Under the pieces are notes generated by a model, which had not been told where the DNA came from, searched no databases, and was given only the letters and a program-made list of their open reading frames with translations. From Isoetes taiwanensis (lineage: Eukaryota > Streptophyta > Lycopodiopsida > Isoetales > Isoetaceae), in assembly GCA_021234155.1 (NCBI GenBank), contig JAJEKV010000013.1, forward strand, positions 8,629,193-8,693,192: a DNA stretch of 64,000 nt, written 5' to 3'. The position numbers and the translations under genes were made by a program. Below, one piece after another: positions 1 through 10,691 of this stretch (the first letter of the stretch is position 1; each line of letters opens with the position of its first letter).

Positions 1-1080
1 CCATTGTGGGCTTGCTCTATTTGTTTGCAATTTGTAACTAAAGCAAGGAATGTGGACATGCAACATTTACCTTCTCTTATTCGTGAAGCTAAACGATTAT
101 ATTGTGAAAAGAACTTTCTTGAAGCATTTGGACAAGTATCAAGGGTCTAGGATCATTTGAATGGGTATTATGATCAAGTTCGATGGGTTAATTCACCTTC
201 ATGAATTAATCTAATGACACATTCCACAAGTATCATTTCTCATGTATTAAAATACACCAGCAGTCTTAGTCCCTTAGTCAAACAAGTTCTAGATAATGCA
301 AAGACTTAAATAACATCTGAAAATGCATATTCCTCATCGTGGAATGCATTTGATATCAGGAGCCTCTCCTTGAAGCTTAGAAGAAAGGCTCATTTGTTTT
401 TTAGTATAGTGCACAATCAAAACTTAGCCCCTAGCACACCATTGCTTAATCTGGAAGTTTACCATGTGGTTGAACTTCTATTCTCAAGATCATTTCCTGC
501 AAAATCAGCATCTATCCATGCAGAAATATATTATATTATGTCTTCTTGTTTATGATGAACACACCTGAAAGTTTTCTTATGCTTCAAACTGTCTAAAAGT
601 TTATTCTGCATATAAACTTAATTTTGCATAAAAACTTATGTGTGTAGCCTTTCGTGAAATATTTATGGAAAAGCTGAAATGTTAAATTGATAAGCCTTGT
701 AAAAAGTTCTTCAGTTTGGTACATTTCCTACCTTGTGTAAGAGTGCATCGTAGAATATGTATTTGTTTTATATCTTCTACCTTTAGTTTGACATGCTATA
801 CAAGAAATAAAATGGACCTATGCTAATTTCATGACCTTTAGAGTACATATTTTCTTTAAAGCTAAAAGCATGTTGTCAAAGGATTAGTTTGATCATCCAA
901 AAGCCTTGGCTCCTATTTGCTCTATCTAGGTAGGTCCATGGTTAAGAATTACTTAAGCATTGTTGTTTTCAAATATTTGGCTCCATCATATATTGAGCTT
1001 GGCGCAAATAGTCAAGCATCTAAAATACAATTATGGTTTAGTGAGATACAAGGTTCCTCTTTATGGATTTAAAGTTAACT
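1..1080. other. AT-rich stretch, no recognised gene
   Basis: No complete gene is visible. A short open stretch begins with an ATG at 58 and reads about 30 codons of plausible protein before a TAG near 148. Another 61-codon stretch lies at 370-555. Neither resembles a family I know, and the segment is interrupted by stops, so a decayed exon is possible but unproven. The right edge, 1076-1080 (TAACT), is the target duplication of the TRIM element that follows. Confidence 0.4.
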
Positions 1081-1201
1081 TGATATAGGCTGGGATTATG
1101 GAATAAAGCCTTGGAAAGGTTGTGGCCCATTGGGTAACTATTTCCATGAAAGTTTCGCCTTTTCGTGCACTGGTTACCACTAGAGGGTCTAGTGCATAAC
1201 A
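1081..1201 (+). repeat. TRIM left LTR
   Basis: This is the left terminal direct repeat of the TRIM, 121 bp, TG...CA. It differs from the right LTR by many substitutions, so the insertion is not recent. Confidence 0.8.
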
Positions 1202-1294
1202 TTTGGTATATAAGAGCTAAGGTTCAATTCCTCGTGGCAACATTTGGTGTGTTCTATATGCTTGAGGGCAAGCATCCCGAGGAGGGGGAGGAAT

Positions 1295-1413
1295 TGATAT
1301 GGTCTGGGGTTATAGGATAAAGCCTTGGAAAAGTTGGGACCCATTGGATAACGATTTCCATGAAGGATCCACCATTTTGGTGCAGTTACAAGTAGAGGGT
1401 CTAGTGCGTAATA
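1295..1413 (+). repeat. TRIM right LTR
   Basis: This is the right terminal direct repeat, 119 bp, preceded by the purine tract at 1279-1293 and followed by the TAACT duplication. Its last bases are TA where CA is expected. Confidence 0.8.
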
Positions 1414-1712
1414 TAACTCGACTTTCTGGAATTTTCTGGAATCTAAATTTGGCTACTCGAGATCAAAGGCCTCTAGCTTTGAAGCATCCAGAATTTATAG
1501 AAAATGGTTGCATAAATGTATTTCTTGCTTAGGGGATATATGGCAGGATAATAAATGGATCTCCTGGACTAGATTTAACGCTATAATTGGTGGCACTTCC
1601 TCTGACAGAATCCTTTATGATCATATTATGAGATCTGTGAGAAATATCAATCTTGTTAATTTGGGATTTTCCAGTGTGGAGGAAAACTTTTTGGAATTTT
1701 TTTTTTATTTAT
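1414..1712 (+). pseudogene. Possible L1 LINE ORF2 fragment (pre-zinc-binding region)
   Basis: The reading frame from 1508 contains a GDIW...KWISW pattern followed by a hydrophobic/aromatic stretch. It resembles the part of plant L1 ORF2 that sits between the reverse transcriptase and the zinc-binding domain. It breaks in a T-run near 1700. The zinc-binding region of an L1 resumes at 7119, directly after a Helitron 3' end, so both pieces could belong to one L1 split by the intervening DNA. This is inference; the match is short. Confidence 0.35.
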
Positions 1713-2301
1713 TTCTCTAAGGTTTTAGAGCTTCTGGCTGCCGGAATAAAAACCCGATTTCCAAAAATCAGGAAAATTTTTTTGGTATGATTTCTATTTT
1801 TTCGTACGAAATTTTACTCACCTTAAAATTTCGGCCTTTTTTGACACGTTTTTACATAACGAAAAACAGAGTTGAACTCTGTGGGCGTTTTTAGCGGTAG
1901 CCTCCCACTGTTTACGCCAAATTTTACTTTACCGCTTCTACCCCGTTTACGCCAAACTTCTTCCGACCGTCTTTCCCGTTCCCGCTATGGCATTTGCATC
2001 CCTAGCCGGCCTTGATGTTCCGGCTATGGCGTTTGCATCCCTAGTTTCTGTTCCCGCTATGGCTTCTATCCTTGGCTATGGCGTTTGCATCCCTAGCCGG
2101 CCTTGATGGCATGAGCAACCATTTTTCTTCTCAAAGGCTTCTTCCGCTGTCATCACAGAGGCATGAGTTCCAAAATGACCTAAATAAGGTTTCTGTTGCA
2201 TCAAAATTGAAGAACGTTCCTCACAAGTTCAAGAAACACGAGTTCCCACCGCATCCAGTTCAAGAACGGCCTAAATTTTAAAGGCTGAGTAAAATTTCGT
2301 T
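1713..2301. repeat. Non-coding, with short tandem repeats at 1975-2110
   Basis: No gene is recognised. Between about 1975 and 2110 a unit containing CGCTATGGC(G/A)TTTGCATCCC recurs three or more times with variable spacing, partly with CTAGCCGGCCTTGATG attached. The rest is T-rich and unassigned. Confidence 0.5.
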
Positions 2302-2445
2302 GGAGAATTTCACTTTCGGCATTGAAATTTCGAGAAGGAAATTCGGCGGACACGGCGGCGCCACTTCGGCGGCTCCGCCGCTCGTGGCCCGCCAGTCACA
2401 TTCGAAATTTCCTTCTCGAATTCAAGCCGAAAGGGAAATTTCTCC
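2302..2445. repeat. Large imperfect hairpin 1
   Basis: The arms 2302-2345 and 2401-2445 are imperfect reverse complements of about 44 bp, sharing GAGAAGGAAATT and CTTTCGGC cores. They enclose a GC-rich loop with GGCGCCACT and CTCGTGGCCCGCCAG. The loop resembles that of hairpin 2 at 2944-3076. No coding function is seen. Confidence 0.7.
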
Positions 2446-2943
2446 TTCCAAATTTTAACCACCTTCAAATTACGCCCTTATTCAACAAGTTTTTAAGAAG
2501 TGAAAAACTTTGGTGACCTTTGTGTCGGCGTTCTTGGCGGCCTTGCGACCTCAAACTACGTTTAACGCCCGACCATCGGAAGCTCTTTGGTTTTGCCATC
2601 GAACACGCCTGTTTCTTGGCGGGATCTAGCCATATCCAGTTTACGAGCATTCAACCGACATAGACCGAGCAAGTTTGTGTGTAGAAACGAAGACATCCTA
2701 TTTTTTTGCTTTTTTTTCCTTCGGTCTGCGGTGAATCTTGCTTTGTGCTTTTTTGCGGCCGGAATCGGATCCGTGCTTGTTTTGTGCTTTTTTTTCGTCC
2801 TTAATCCGGCGGCAGAGAAAGTTAGTGAGACAAAAATCCAATGATCCACTTCGGAAAGCAAAACTGAAGGAAAAAACATGCTACAGATATGAAAATCTTC
2901 TCAAGACGGGCAAAAATTTGAAGCTGGATAAAATTTCGTTGGA
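2446..2943. other. Spacer between two related hairpins
   Basis: Open frames on both strands overlap one another and none has recognisable protein features. The motif AAAATTTCGTTGGAGAATTT occurs just before each hairpin (2290s and 2930s), so the two hairpins are ends or duplicated units of one repeat. Confidence 0.4.
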
Positions 2944-3076
2944 GAATTTGAATCACCGTAAAATTTCTGCATGAAATTTTCAGCGGGACTTTAACCGGCG
3001 CCACTCGGCTCCGCCCCTCGTGACCCGCCAGGTCAGCTGAAAATTTCATGCAGAAATTTTAAGGTGATTCAAATTA
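2944..3076. repeat. Large hairpin 2, nearly perfect
   Basis: The arms 2944-2984 and 3036-3075 are reverse complements over about 40 bp with essentially one mismatch. The loop carries CGGCGCCACTCGGCTCCGCC and CTCGTGACCCGCCAG, matching the loop of hairpin 1 but shorter. The arms of the two hairpins differ from each other while each stays self-complementary. Confidence 0.75.
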
Positions 3077-3214
3077 CTCCTTCCGTAATACTAGGCATAT
3101 CAATTTGCCCTTTTTGAATTCCGATTGCATATACAAGATTTGCCTCTTTCAATTTTGGAGAAGAGGATCGATGCAAACTATGAAGGGGATGCAAACCACG
3201 GAGCAGCGCCAGCT

Positions 3215-3345
3215 ATGGATCCAGGTAAATCCCTTTGATTTGGTCATTTATTCTCCCTTCCATTTTCGTGATCGAGTTTGTGTCCCTCTAATGTTTGCCT
3301 TCTCAGCTGTTTTAGAAGCTTTTGCAGCAGAAAGATATCCTCCAG
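3215..3345 (+). CDS. Possible first two small exons of an unidentified gene
   Basis: ATGGATCCAG at 3215-3224 is followed by a GTAAAT donor. An acceptor TTCTCAG ends at 3306, and the open stretch 3307-3345 ends in CCAG|GTATTT, another donor-like site. Joined, they read MDPAVLEAFAAERYPP with no stop. The 82-bp intron is T-rich, as in plants. No downstream exon could be fixed, and the product is not recognised. It may be a captured or broken gene piece, because a Helitron end lies at 7118. Only splice-site and frame consistency support it. Confidence 0.25.
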
Positions 3346-4753
3346 GTATTTTTTTAAGCTACAAGGTTCGGTTGGCTCATTTGAGATCTACAAAATGGGT
3401 TTCATATCATGAGAAGTTTAAATTTCCAAACCAAGGGGATTTACCTGGTTCTTAGCTTCTTTTCTTCTACTGATTAGGGCAAAATACGGCATGGATTGAC
3501 ATCTGATGGATGAATCGTGCCCTCAGATGCGTCCCCTGCAGTAAGAATTCAGGAAAAGGTATGCAATTTTTTCTTTTTTTGTCATCAGAGATGTGCTGCG
3601 CAGGTTCAAATCCGGGGTTCTTTTTTCAAGCGTGGCAACAAAGGATAAGATGTGCTACGCAGGTCCAAATCCGGGGTTCTCTTGCCTTGCCAGTTTTGGC
3701 TTGATAAGATCCTTTTTTCTTCTTCATGCTCTTCATACTTCATCTATGGAGGCTTTGCTTTCTAGAAGCAGGTAACATTATCCCTGGTATTCCAAATGTA
3801 TAACTGTTCCTAAGATGCATGCGGATGCTCATGGAGAAGATAATAAATTCCAAGATTTAATGGAGCGGTTGATATTGTTGTAAGGGTTACAAAGCATAAT
3901 CAATTTTTGTGGCCATTTGTTTTACTGTTAGGTGGATGCTAGACTAAGTGGCACATCTGATAAATATAGTGCTCTACCTCAAGAGCTAGAGTACCACCTG
4001 ATTAGGCTTAGAAAGCCTACTAATTCTTAGTTCAAAACTGTACCATATTCAGGCAAGCCTCAGATTAATTCTATTTGTTCCCATATGGATGCAAGCCTCA
4101 GACCAATTCTATTTGTTTCTTCCAATATTCTGCCATGATTTACATACTTCGTTCTAAATTTGACACAGATTCTTCCATATGAAGCTTTGTAGTTTGGTAA
4201 TACAAATTACACCATCCTCCCTTTCATCTTTGTCTCCTAATTGTCTAGTAAAGGTTTTCCAGTCTACTATGCTTTGGATTGAGAATCTAATGGCAGAGAA
4301 CTTTTGAAATTTCGTAATTTTTATTCTGCATTTGATTGGGCTGCCACTGCATAGGTATCTCCCGAGTAAAATGCCTGCATCTTAGGAGCGGCCATCTGGA
4401 GGTTTCACTTTCTAGAAGCAGGTATGTACTATATTTATTCTAAGATGCAGGTGGCTTCTAATCTTTAGTATTCAGTGAATTTTTTTTATATACAAAGGAA
4501 AGAAAGAAAACACATGTATACAAACGCAGAAGCTCACCCACAATATGTGAGTGATTATGCAGCATTATCATAATAGAATGCTCATGATTATAAGGGAAAT
4601 TGTTATTCCACACTATAATTCCCCATCTTCTCATTCACTCACTGAACATTATGAGACCACTCTGTACATATGATCCTGGTTTTCCTGGTTCTAGCCGAAA
4701 CTTGGTTATAAGGCGGCTATATTCAGGTCCATATATGGCCTATTTTCTCTGAG
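3346..4753. other. No gene recognised
   Basis: The stretch is AT-rich. A 34-bp unit with TGTGCT(G/A)CGCAGGT and AAATCCGGGGTTCT occurs twice near 3593-3622 and 3649-3681. It looks B-box-like but shows no tRNA fold. Nothing else is supportable. Confidence 0.4.
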
Positions 4754-4839
4754 TCTCATTATATTTTCTATGCCTATAAATCATGAACCTAACATTTCTC
4801 ATTATATTTTCTATGCCTATAAATCATGAACCTAACATT
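4754..4839. repeat. 43-bp tandem duplication
   Basis: Two identical units at 4754-4796 and 4797-4839, each beginning TCTCATTATATTTTC. Confidence 0.9.
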
Positions 4840-6715
4840 TATGCACGGGACTGCTAATAAGCTATGGTGGCAAGCGGAATCTTTTGAAATCCCAAGTATG
4901 TTTTCCTGATGGAGTTTTTTTTCTGGTAGGAGATTGTAAAGTCTTACATGGTGGTTTTTAAGGATCTTGCTTATATTTTTTTCATATGCTATATACATGG
5001 TAGGTTATCTAGAATTCTCTTCATATATTTTCCGTTTGAGCATTGCTAAGCTTACGCCAAGTTCAGCAAACAAAGTTATTTGCAGTTCTAGCTTATTATG
5101 TCCCAAGCGTTTCATAAGGACTAGCAAACGATGTGGCACAAAAGTGTGGTCCAAATCCAAAGTGATTGTCGATTCAGTGCGACAAGGTGTATTTGAATAG
5201 TGATTGCATGATTTGAGGTACTTTTTTCTAGCAAAACAATTTGCTTCATACTATTGTTCTACTAGCAGATGGCAAAACAGAAGCATCCATCATAGGCATC
5301 CAGCTAGAACAAGAAGAAGAGCCAAATCATGGTATCAAAGCATTCCTTGAAGCATCTAGCATGGCATCTGGATCATCTGTCTACATATCTTTCATTGAAT
5401 TTTGATTAGATATTTTAGAATTCTAGACTTTTCTAATGCCTTGAAGGTCTTACAGATCCTACCTTTCCAGATAAGAGCTTTCCAGATAAGAGGAAAGTAT
5501 AACAGCACTAGCAATCCCTTTACAATGGGTTGCTTGGTATATACGATGATGCGCAACTTTACATCACATGCACCTATATTTACATCTATCTCCAACTCTG
5601 TAGATTCTACTGGCGATCTTATTATCATTACATTATTAACTTCTTGAGGTAAGTTCCATTCTACATTGGTATTCTTTACTCTACAGCTCTTAGGTACTTA
5701 TTTTCTTGCCATGCCTTATCAGAAAAAATTGGTCTCAGCTTACACAAATTGGTTGTTGCCTTTTCAAGTTTATATTCACAGAGCATGTCGACCTAAGGGC
5801 TCCAATGTCTCCTCAGCTGAAAAGTTTCGAGCACTGAACTCAAGAACATCCATAGGTCTTTTTCAATTTTCCAAATTTCAACTAGAACATAATGATATTT
5901 GTAATCCTAGAGCTGGTGCACTTTTGTTTAAGAAAAGCTTATATACAAACTCAATATGTAGATGAAGGGCTACAATCAACCTTTTAATGATATATATAGA
6001 CTTTAAAAACCTTATATTCGAACTCAATATGTAGATGTAAGGGCTACAATCAACCCTTTAACTGATATATAGAAAGCAGCTTTTAACTGATATATGGACT
6101 TTACAAACGTTGAACTAGAGAGCAGTGTTAAGTTTTCTTCATAATGACGTCAACACTGAATACTCAATGCCTTTGTAGCAGTTGTAACCATAGGCCTGAC
6201 ACTTACATGCAATTGGTAATGCAGTTGTACCTTTTTATGCAACAATGAACCTAATATTGTATGCCATAGTAAACCTAATATTTCACGGCAACAAATAAAT
6301 ATAATAATAGACCTCATATAATGCATGTCACATAAAGTGTCGAAATGGCTCCCATTTATTGCCATTTGGTGGCATTTAATAAGAAATTATCCTATTGAAA
6401 TAAAATGCACATGTTATTAAGAAAAATGGGTTGGTATTGGGATACTATACTTCAAAATTTTATAGGTTTTGTTCCATCCTATTTGGCATTGTTGGACAGT
6501 GCCTATGTTCGACAACCCTACACCTCAACATAAACAAATTTGTGCTATGTTACATATTCTCTAACATAGAATATCCACAATTATCCCCGTTGCACGTAGA
6601 AGCAACATACAAAGTAAACACACTTCTTTCAGTGTTTAATTTGCGTTGCCAATCTATGTTAATGCTAGCAATTATTATATACTTAAACCCATAGATAATA
6701 AACGCGTGTTGAGGA
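4840..6715. other. AT-rich, no recognised gene; degenerate duplication at 5941-6090
   Basis: Several short open stretches are present, none with family features. At 5941-6090 a unit with CTCAATATGTAGATG and GGGCTACAATCAACC is repeated about twice with divergence. This interval could be the body of the Helitron that ends at 7118, but no 5' terminus was found. Confidence 0.4.
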
Positions 6716-6981
6716 GCACAAACGGGTCTCTATAGTGCATTGACGTTCAATGTTAGGTTGTGAGTATTTGTCTGTGATCCAACATAACATAATCAAGTTT
6801 AAGTCCAAATACCACATACACAAAATCTATATATTGAATTCTATGTATAACACAAAAGGGTTTCTATGGTATATTCAGGTTCCATGTTAGGTGTACGAGT
6901 ATTTATGCGTGATCCAACATAACATAATCAAGTTTAAATCCCACTATCACATACACAAAATCTATATTTTGAATTCTATGT
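6716..6981. repeat. About 130-bp tandem duplication
   Basis: Units 6716-6845 and 6846-6981 share GATCCAACATAACATAATCA, CACATACACAAAATCTATAT and TTGAATTCTATG in the same order, diverged by substitutions and small indels. Confidence 0.8.
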
Positions 6982-7090
6982 CAATGAATCTTGCAAAGTT
7001 CCTTCCTTCCTATATTACCTTTGCCCCCTCCAAGCTACATTGTCTATTCTAGCCAACAATGAAGCAACCACCTCTTCAAATTGTTACTGC

Positions 7091-7118
7091 GCCCGGCAAC
7101 GCCGGGCCCCATAACTAG
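7091..7118 (+). mobile_element. Helitron 3' terminus
   Basis: A perfect 7-bp GC hairpin GCCCGGC-AAC-GCCGGGC (7091-7107) is followed after 7 bp by CTAG (7115-7118) and then T. This is the canonical Helitron 3' end: a subterminal hairpin, then CTRR, inserted before T. The 5' TC end was not located, so the length is unknown; the element runs leftward. No Rep/helicase coding is visible, so it would be non-autonomous. Confidence 0.75.
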
Positions 7119-7840
7119 TTAAGATTGATCCTAATTCTGCATGTAATATCCATTGGTCCTGTGGTGGTAAGAAGATCTACAAAGTTTCCAACATTTATGC
7201 CTATCTAACTCGAGACTTTCCTAAATCTAAAGCTGCAAAGTATTGGAATATTAACCCTGAAATTGAGTCTGGGCTATTTAAAAATATTTGGAGAAACTAC
7301 TGCCAGCCAAAGATTGCCTATTTCACTTGGCTTTTAGCTAATAAAAGTATTCCTTGTTTGGAACTTGTCCACAGAATTTATTCGAGTTCAGATCATTTTA
7401 TTTCTCAACTTTGTCCTCTTGGTTGTAATTCAATTGAAAATACCCAGCATATTTTTACATGTCAAAAATTGGATACTCTATGGATTTGGATTTTAAACAT
7501 TTTTGGCATTTCTAAGCCTAGGAGTATTATTGATTTTATCTCCAATAATGAGCCATTTAAAAATTCAATCTGTTACATCATTTTATGGAATATTTGGAAA
7601 CACAGAAACAGGTGTCTTCATAGTGGTCATCAAATTTCTATTGCTTGGATAAAATTTCAAATTATTTATGACATTGAAATGATGGCTATTGCTCACAAAA
7701 ACAAATATGCTGAAAAATATGACAACAAATGGAATTTGCTTGGAAACTTTGCTGGTGCTTATAATAGTTTTAAACTTCATTGTCATGATCCTAGTTCTAA
7801 TTCTGATGTTTCTATTGCTAGATTACCTTTGGAATTGTAA
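7119..7840 (+). pseudogene. L1 LINE ORF2 C-terminus, RT zinc-binding domain
   Basis: A continuous frame from 7121 to the stop at 7838-7840 reads like the zf-RVT domain at the end of plant L1 ORF2. It has W.CGGKKIYKV near the start, KNIWRNYCQPKIAYFTWLL, then the Cys/His signature CPLGCNSIENTQHIFTCQ near 7405-7460, and NIWKHRNRCLH. Everything upstream (endonuclease, RT) is absent, because the frame starts exactly at the Helitron 3' end. This is a displaced fragment, not a functional gene. The ATG at 7358 is internal to the domain and is not a start. Confidence 0.8.
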
Positions 7841-8067
7841 ATTCAAGCTTGATCTTCAATATGATAGGGCAGAGGAGGACATAATGACAAATTTGGAAAG
7901 AAACAGGACTGATACATTTCAGTTTAATCATGACCACAGCTTTTGGACTGGCACAGTAAAAGGGCAGCTAATGGATAGGATAAGTGAAGTTCCAGCAAGG
8001 GAAATACTTTGGGCAGAAGAATTCTGTAAAGGCACTCACTTAATGACACCATTATTTTGGTTCATCC
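7841..8067 (+). other. Likely L1 3' region, unassigned
   Basis: The sequence follows the L1 stop directly. A 164-codon open frame (7689-8183) overlaps the L1 frame and then continues, but has no recognisable features. It is probably L1 3' untranslated sequence or flank. Confidence 0.3.
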
Positions 8068-8201
8068 ATAGAATATATATCATAATAACAGGGGGTTTTC
8101 TTTGTGTTTTTGTACGCTTTTCACTAAGGTTTTCCTATGATTTCGTGATGTATTCAAATGGATGTACTAATGCGTACATCTAGAGTGCACCATTTCTGAG
8201 C

Positions 8202-8400
8202 CATTGATTTTAGCCTTTTTTTTTTTCAATGGTCAACAACCAATGGCTCACAACAAAAGCCCTTTTTTTGTGCGTGTGGTGCATAATGGGCACATGAAGG
8301 GCCATTGATTTTAGCCTTTTTTTCCAATGGTCAACAACCAATGGCTCGCAACAAAAGCCCTCTTTTTGTGTGTGTGGTGCATAATGGGCACATGAAGGGC
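8202..8400. repeat. About 100-bp internal duplication in copy A
   Basis: Two units share GCCATTGATTTTAGCC, CAATGGTCAACAACCAATGG and TGCATAATGGGCACATGAAG. Copy B carries about three shorter units (21100-21260), so the copy number has changed between copies. Confidence 0.75.
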
Positions 8401-9165
8401 TTGAAGGGCGCATGTAGTGCAATTTCCCCGCCGACAACACATTTCTTATCATAACTTTTGATCCAGAGCTCTGTTTGAGATGATTTTTATTGCGTTGGAA
8501 AGCTCTCTCCGAGATATTTTTGACAGTCTATGATATGGATATGTTTGGTTAAGTTATCTATGCTAAAACAGCAATTTTTCGGCCGGGTTTGGTAGGCTTT
8601 CACATCCTACCAGCTGATTAATACAGGATTGCGCTATTGGATATTGTTTTATGGCTCATTCCGAATGAAGCTTGCAAAAAATTACCATGCATTTTTAGAT
8701 TTTGAGGCAGTTATTAAGTAAATTCCAAGGCTTCTAGATCCTTGTGCTAACAAGCAAAAAAGTTTCCCACTTTGGTTTCTCACCACAAGAATCCATGGAG
8801 GCCAAAGGCTGCTGTTAAATTCCAGTTGAAAAATGTTTGTGTATGGGTGTTGCAAACTTTATGACTTTCAGAATAATGGGATCAATCTGCTCTATCTTTA
8901 TGGTAACTTTTACTTGTGTTCTATTTGTTTTATTGTGATCAAATTCAAAAGCTACAGGTGATGAAAGCCTCAAATGAATTCTAGTTTTTTAAATGAATTC
9001 TAGTTTTTTCTCGGTTTTGAATTCGGGGGTGGGGGGGGGGTGGCGTCCCTAAGGCCCGAAGGGCAAAAATTTTTTTTTTTGCAACACAAACCATTAACAT
9101 TCAACATATAAAAACTAAATCCCCCAACACATAACAACTAACACATAACAACCATTGACATTAAC

Positions 9166-9611
9166 AACCAACACATAACTACCATTGACATTAATTAACA
9201 CAACCATTGGGTCCAACACATTTAAATTAAAATCCCCCTTAAACCCCCTTTGGTTTGGGTGCATATTCACACGGGGGTGACTCCGGGCAACGAGAGCTGT
9301 TGGATAGGCATATTCACCCCTTATTCCTTAATCTACACCGTACGTAAAGTTCCTCATTTGTGGGGTATGCAAGTACAAAATTTGCTATACTGTATAACAA
9401 GATTCGCAAAATACTATAAGATTTCAAGCAGAATACTATATGGTGTTGATTTCGTACGTGCAAAATACAATTATGAGGGCTCTCGCTGCCCTACATCACC
9501 CCCCGTGTGAATATGCACCCAAACCAAAGGGGGTTTAAGGGGGATTTTAATTTAAATGTGTTGGACCCAATGGTTGTGTTAATTAATGTCAATGGTAGTT
9601 ATGTGTTGGTT
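9166..9611. repeat. Inverted repeat with 215-bp centre
   Basis: Arm 1 (9166-9280) and arm 2 (9496-9611) are near-perfect reverse complements sharing GGTTTGGGTGCATATTCACA and CCCTTAAAC. The centre (9281-9495) also occurs at 20078-20270 next to a single arm. A long arm-centre-arm structure can fold back as RNA or DNA. Confidence 0.85.
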
Positions 9612-10623
9612 GATATGGCAGAGAGATGACAGATGCCCAATTTAAACTCTACAGAGAGAGTTATTATTATCATAGGGGACGAGCAGACTGCTTTGGGACC
9701 TTGATCCATCTAATGGCTACTTGCAACTCTGTTAGACTCATTGAGTTGGTTGACTGGGGGAGCAACCAAATCCCCATTTATCAGCCTTTGATCCGAGACC
9801 ACTTCCACTTCTTGAATACTTATAATTTCTGACTTTACTTGCTTTTACCAGGTATAAGGGATCCTATCTGCTGACTTTGCACAGAGACTCAACTGCTAGG
9901 GACTTCTGGATTTCTTTTTGGACAATTCTGATCGGATCAAAATATACTGATCCTTTCTATTTTGCTTAGATTCTGCTATTTTAAGCTTCTCTTAATACTA
10001 TTAGCTTAAATATTATGGCTTATCACTTTGGATTTGCCTATGACTCTATGTAATTGTTTTCTATAATTAATGACTAAAAAGCTATATAACTCGACTTGCA
10101 ACAAATAACTAAAATGAAAAATGACCTTAGAAATAAAGCCACAATAAAAGAAAGCAACTTCACCAACACTATTTTACATAACAAACAAAACATGAAAATG
10201 GTGTTGCCAAAGGATCACGGTGAACAAGCAAGACTATAACACAATGATTCATAAGATTTTGATGGTGCCACCAAAGAATTGTAATGAGCAAGCAAGAATA
10301 TAACACAATGAGTCATAACAAAGAACTTGTTTGTAGCTGCTATCATGCCCTTAACTAAAAGACATGTCCTATTTTCAATTAAAAGTGAGCATCTGCCACA
10401 ACAACAATCGGTGGAAGAAGAAAAAAGTAGGAGCGACAACTTAGCCAATCCCTCTAAATTATGGACAAGTACAAGAGACTTTTCCATATTATAGGTTGGG
10501 TTTCAAATTGCAAGCAATACAATAAAAAGTGTCTTGTAATTTTACCAAATTGCACCTTGCCAACTCAGTAAATACCTAACAAATGCAACCCTGCCAAAGA
10601 CTTCTGTTGCGCATTCTCGCTAA
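9612..10623. other. No recognised gene
   Basis: The stretch is AT-rich. A diverged duplication near 10205-10330 shares AGCAAGCAAGA.TATAACACAATGA. No coding features. Confidence 0.4.
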
Positions 10624-10691
10624 GTTTTTGTTTTTGTTTTTGTTTTTGTTTTTGTTTTTGTTTTTGTTTTGGAATTGAATTGAATTGAATT
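10624..10691. repeat. (GTTTTT)n then (GAATT)n simple repeats
   Basis: (GTTTTT)n at 10624-10671 and (GAATT)4 at 10672-10691. On the minus strand they read as the tail of the LINE at 10692-13150, first (AATTC)n and then (AAAAAC)n. Confidence 0.9.

Larger units (their letters stand above)
1081..1413 (+). mobile_element. TRIM (miniature LTR retrotransposon), complete
   Basis: Two direct repeats of about 120 bp (1081-1201 and 1295-1413) flank a 93-bp interior. The left repeat begins TGATAT and ends ACA; the right one begins TGATAT and ends ATA. Directly after the left repeat, 1204-1222 resembles the initiator-tRNA-Met primer binding site (TGGTAT then AAGAGC, with two extra bases). Directly before the right repeat is a purine tract at 1279-1293. 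The element is flanked by a perfect 5-bp duplication TAACT (1076-1080 and 1414-1418). Total 333 bp with no coding capacity, as expected of a TRIM. Plus orientation is set by the PBS and purine tract. Confidence 0.85.
8068..9611 (-). mobile_element. Repeat element, copy A (inverted relative to copy B at 20078-21430)
   Basis: From about 8068 (TAATAACAGGGGGTTTTC) to 9280, this region is the reverse complement of 20271-21420, with shared landmarks throughout. Examples are CATAACTTTTGATCCAGAGC, TTGCGTTGGAAAGCTCT, ATCCATGGAGGCCAAAGGCT and GGGATCAATC. The right part is a large inverted repeat: 9166-9280 and 9496-9611 are reverse complements of about 115 bp enclosing a 215-bp centre. No protein is recognised. 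Type undetermined: no terminal signature or target duplication was confirmed. Confidence 0.7.

Noticed and set aside
3588..3690. tRNA gene pair
   Set aside because: B-box-like GGTTCAAATCC is present, but no acceptor stem, anticodon arm or A box can be folded around it.
9020..9075. G-run with possible G-quadruplex at 9025-9041
   Set aside because: A single homopolymer-like run; may be a sequencing artefact and is not conserved in copy B.
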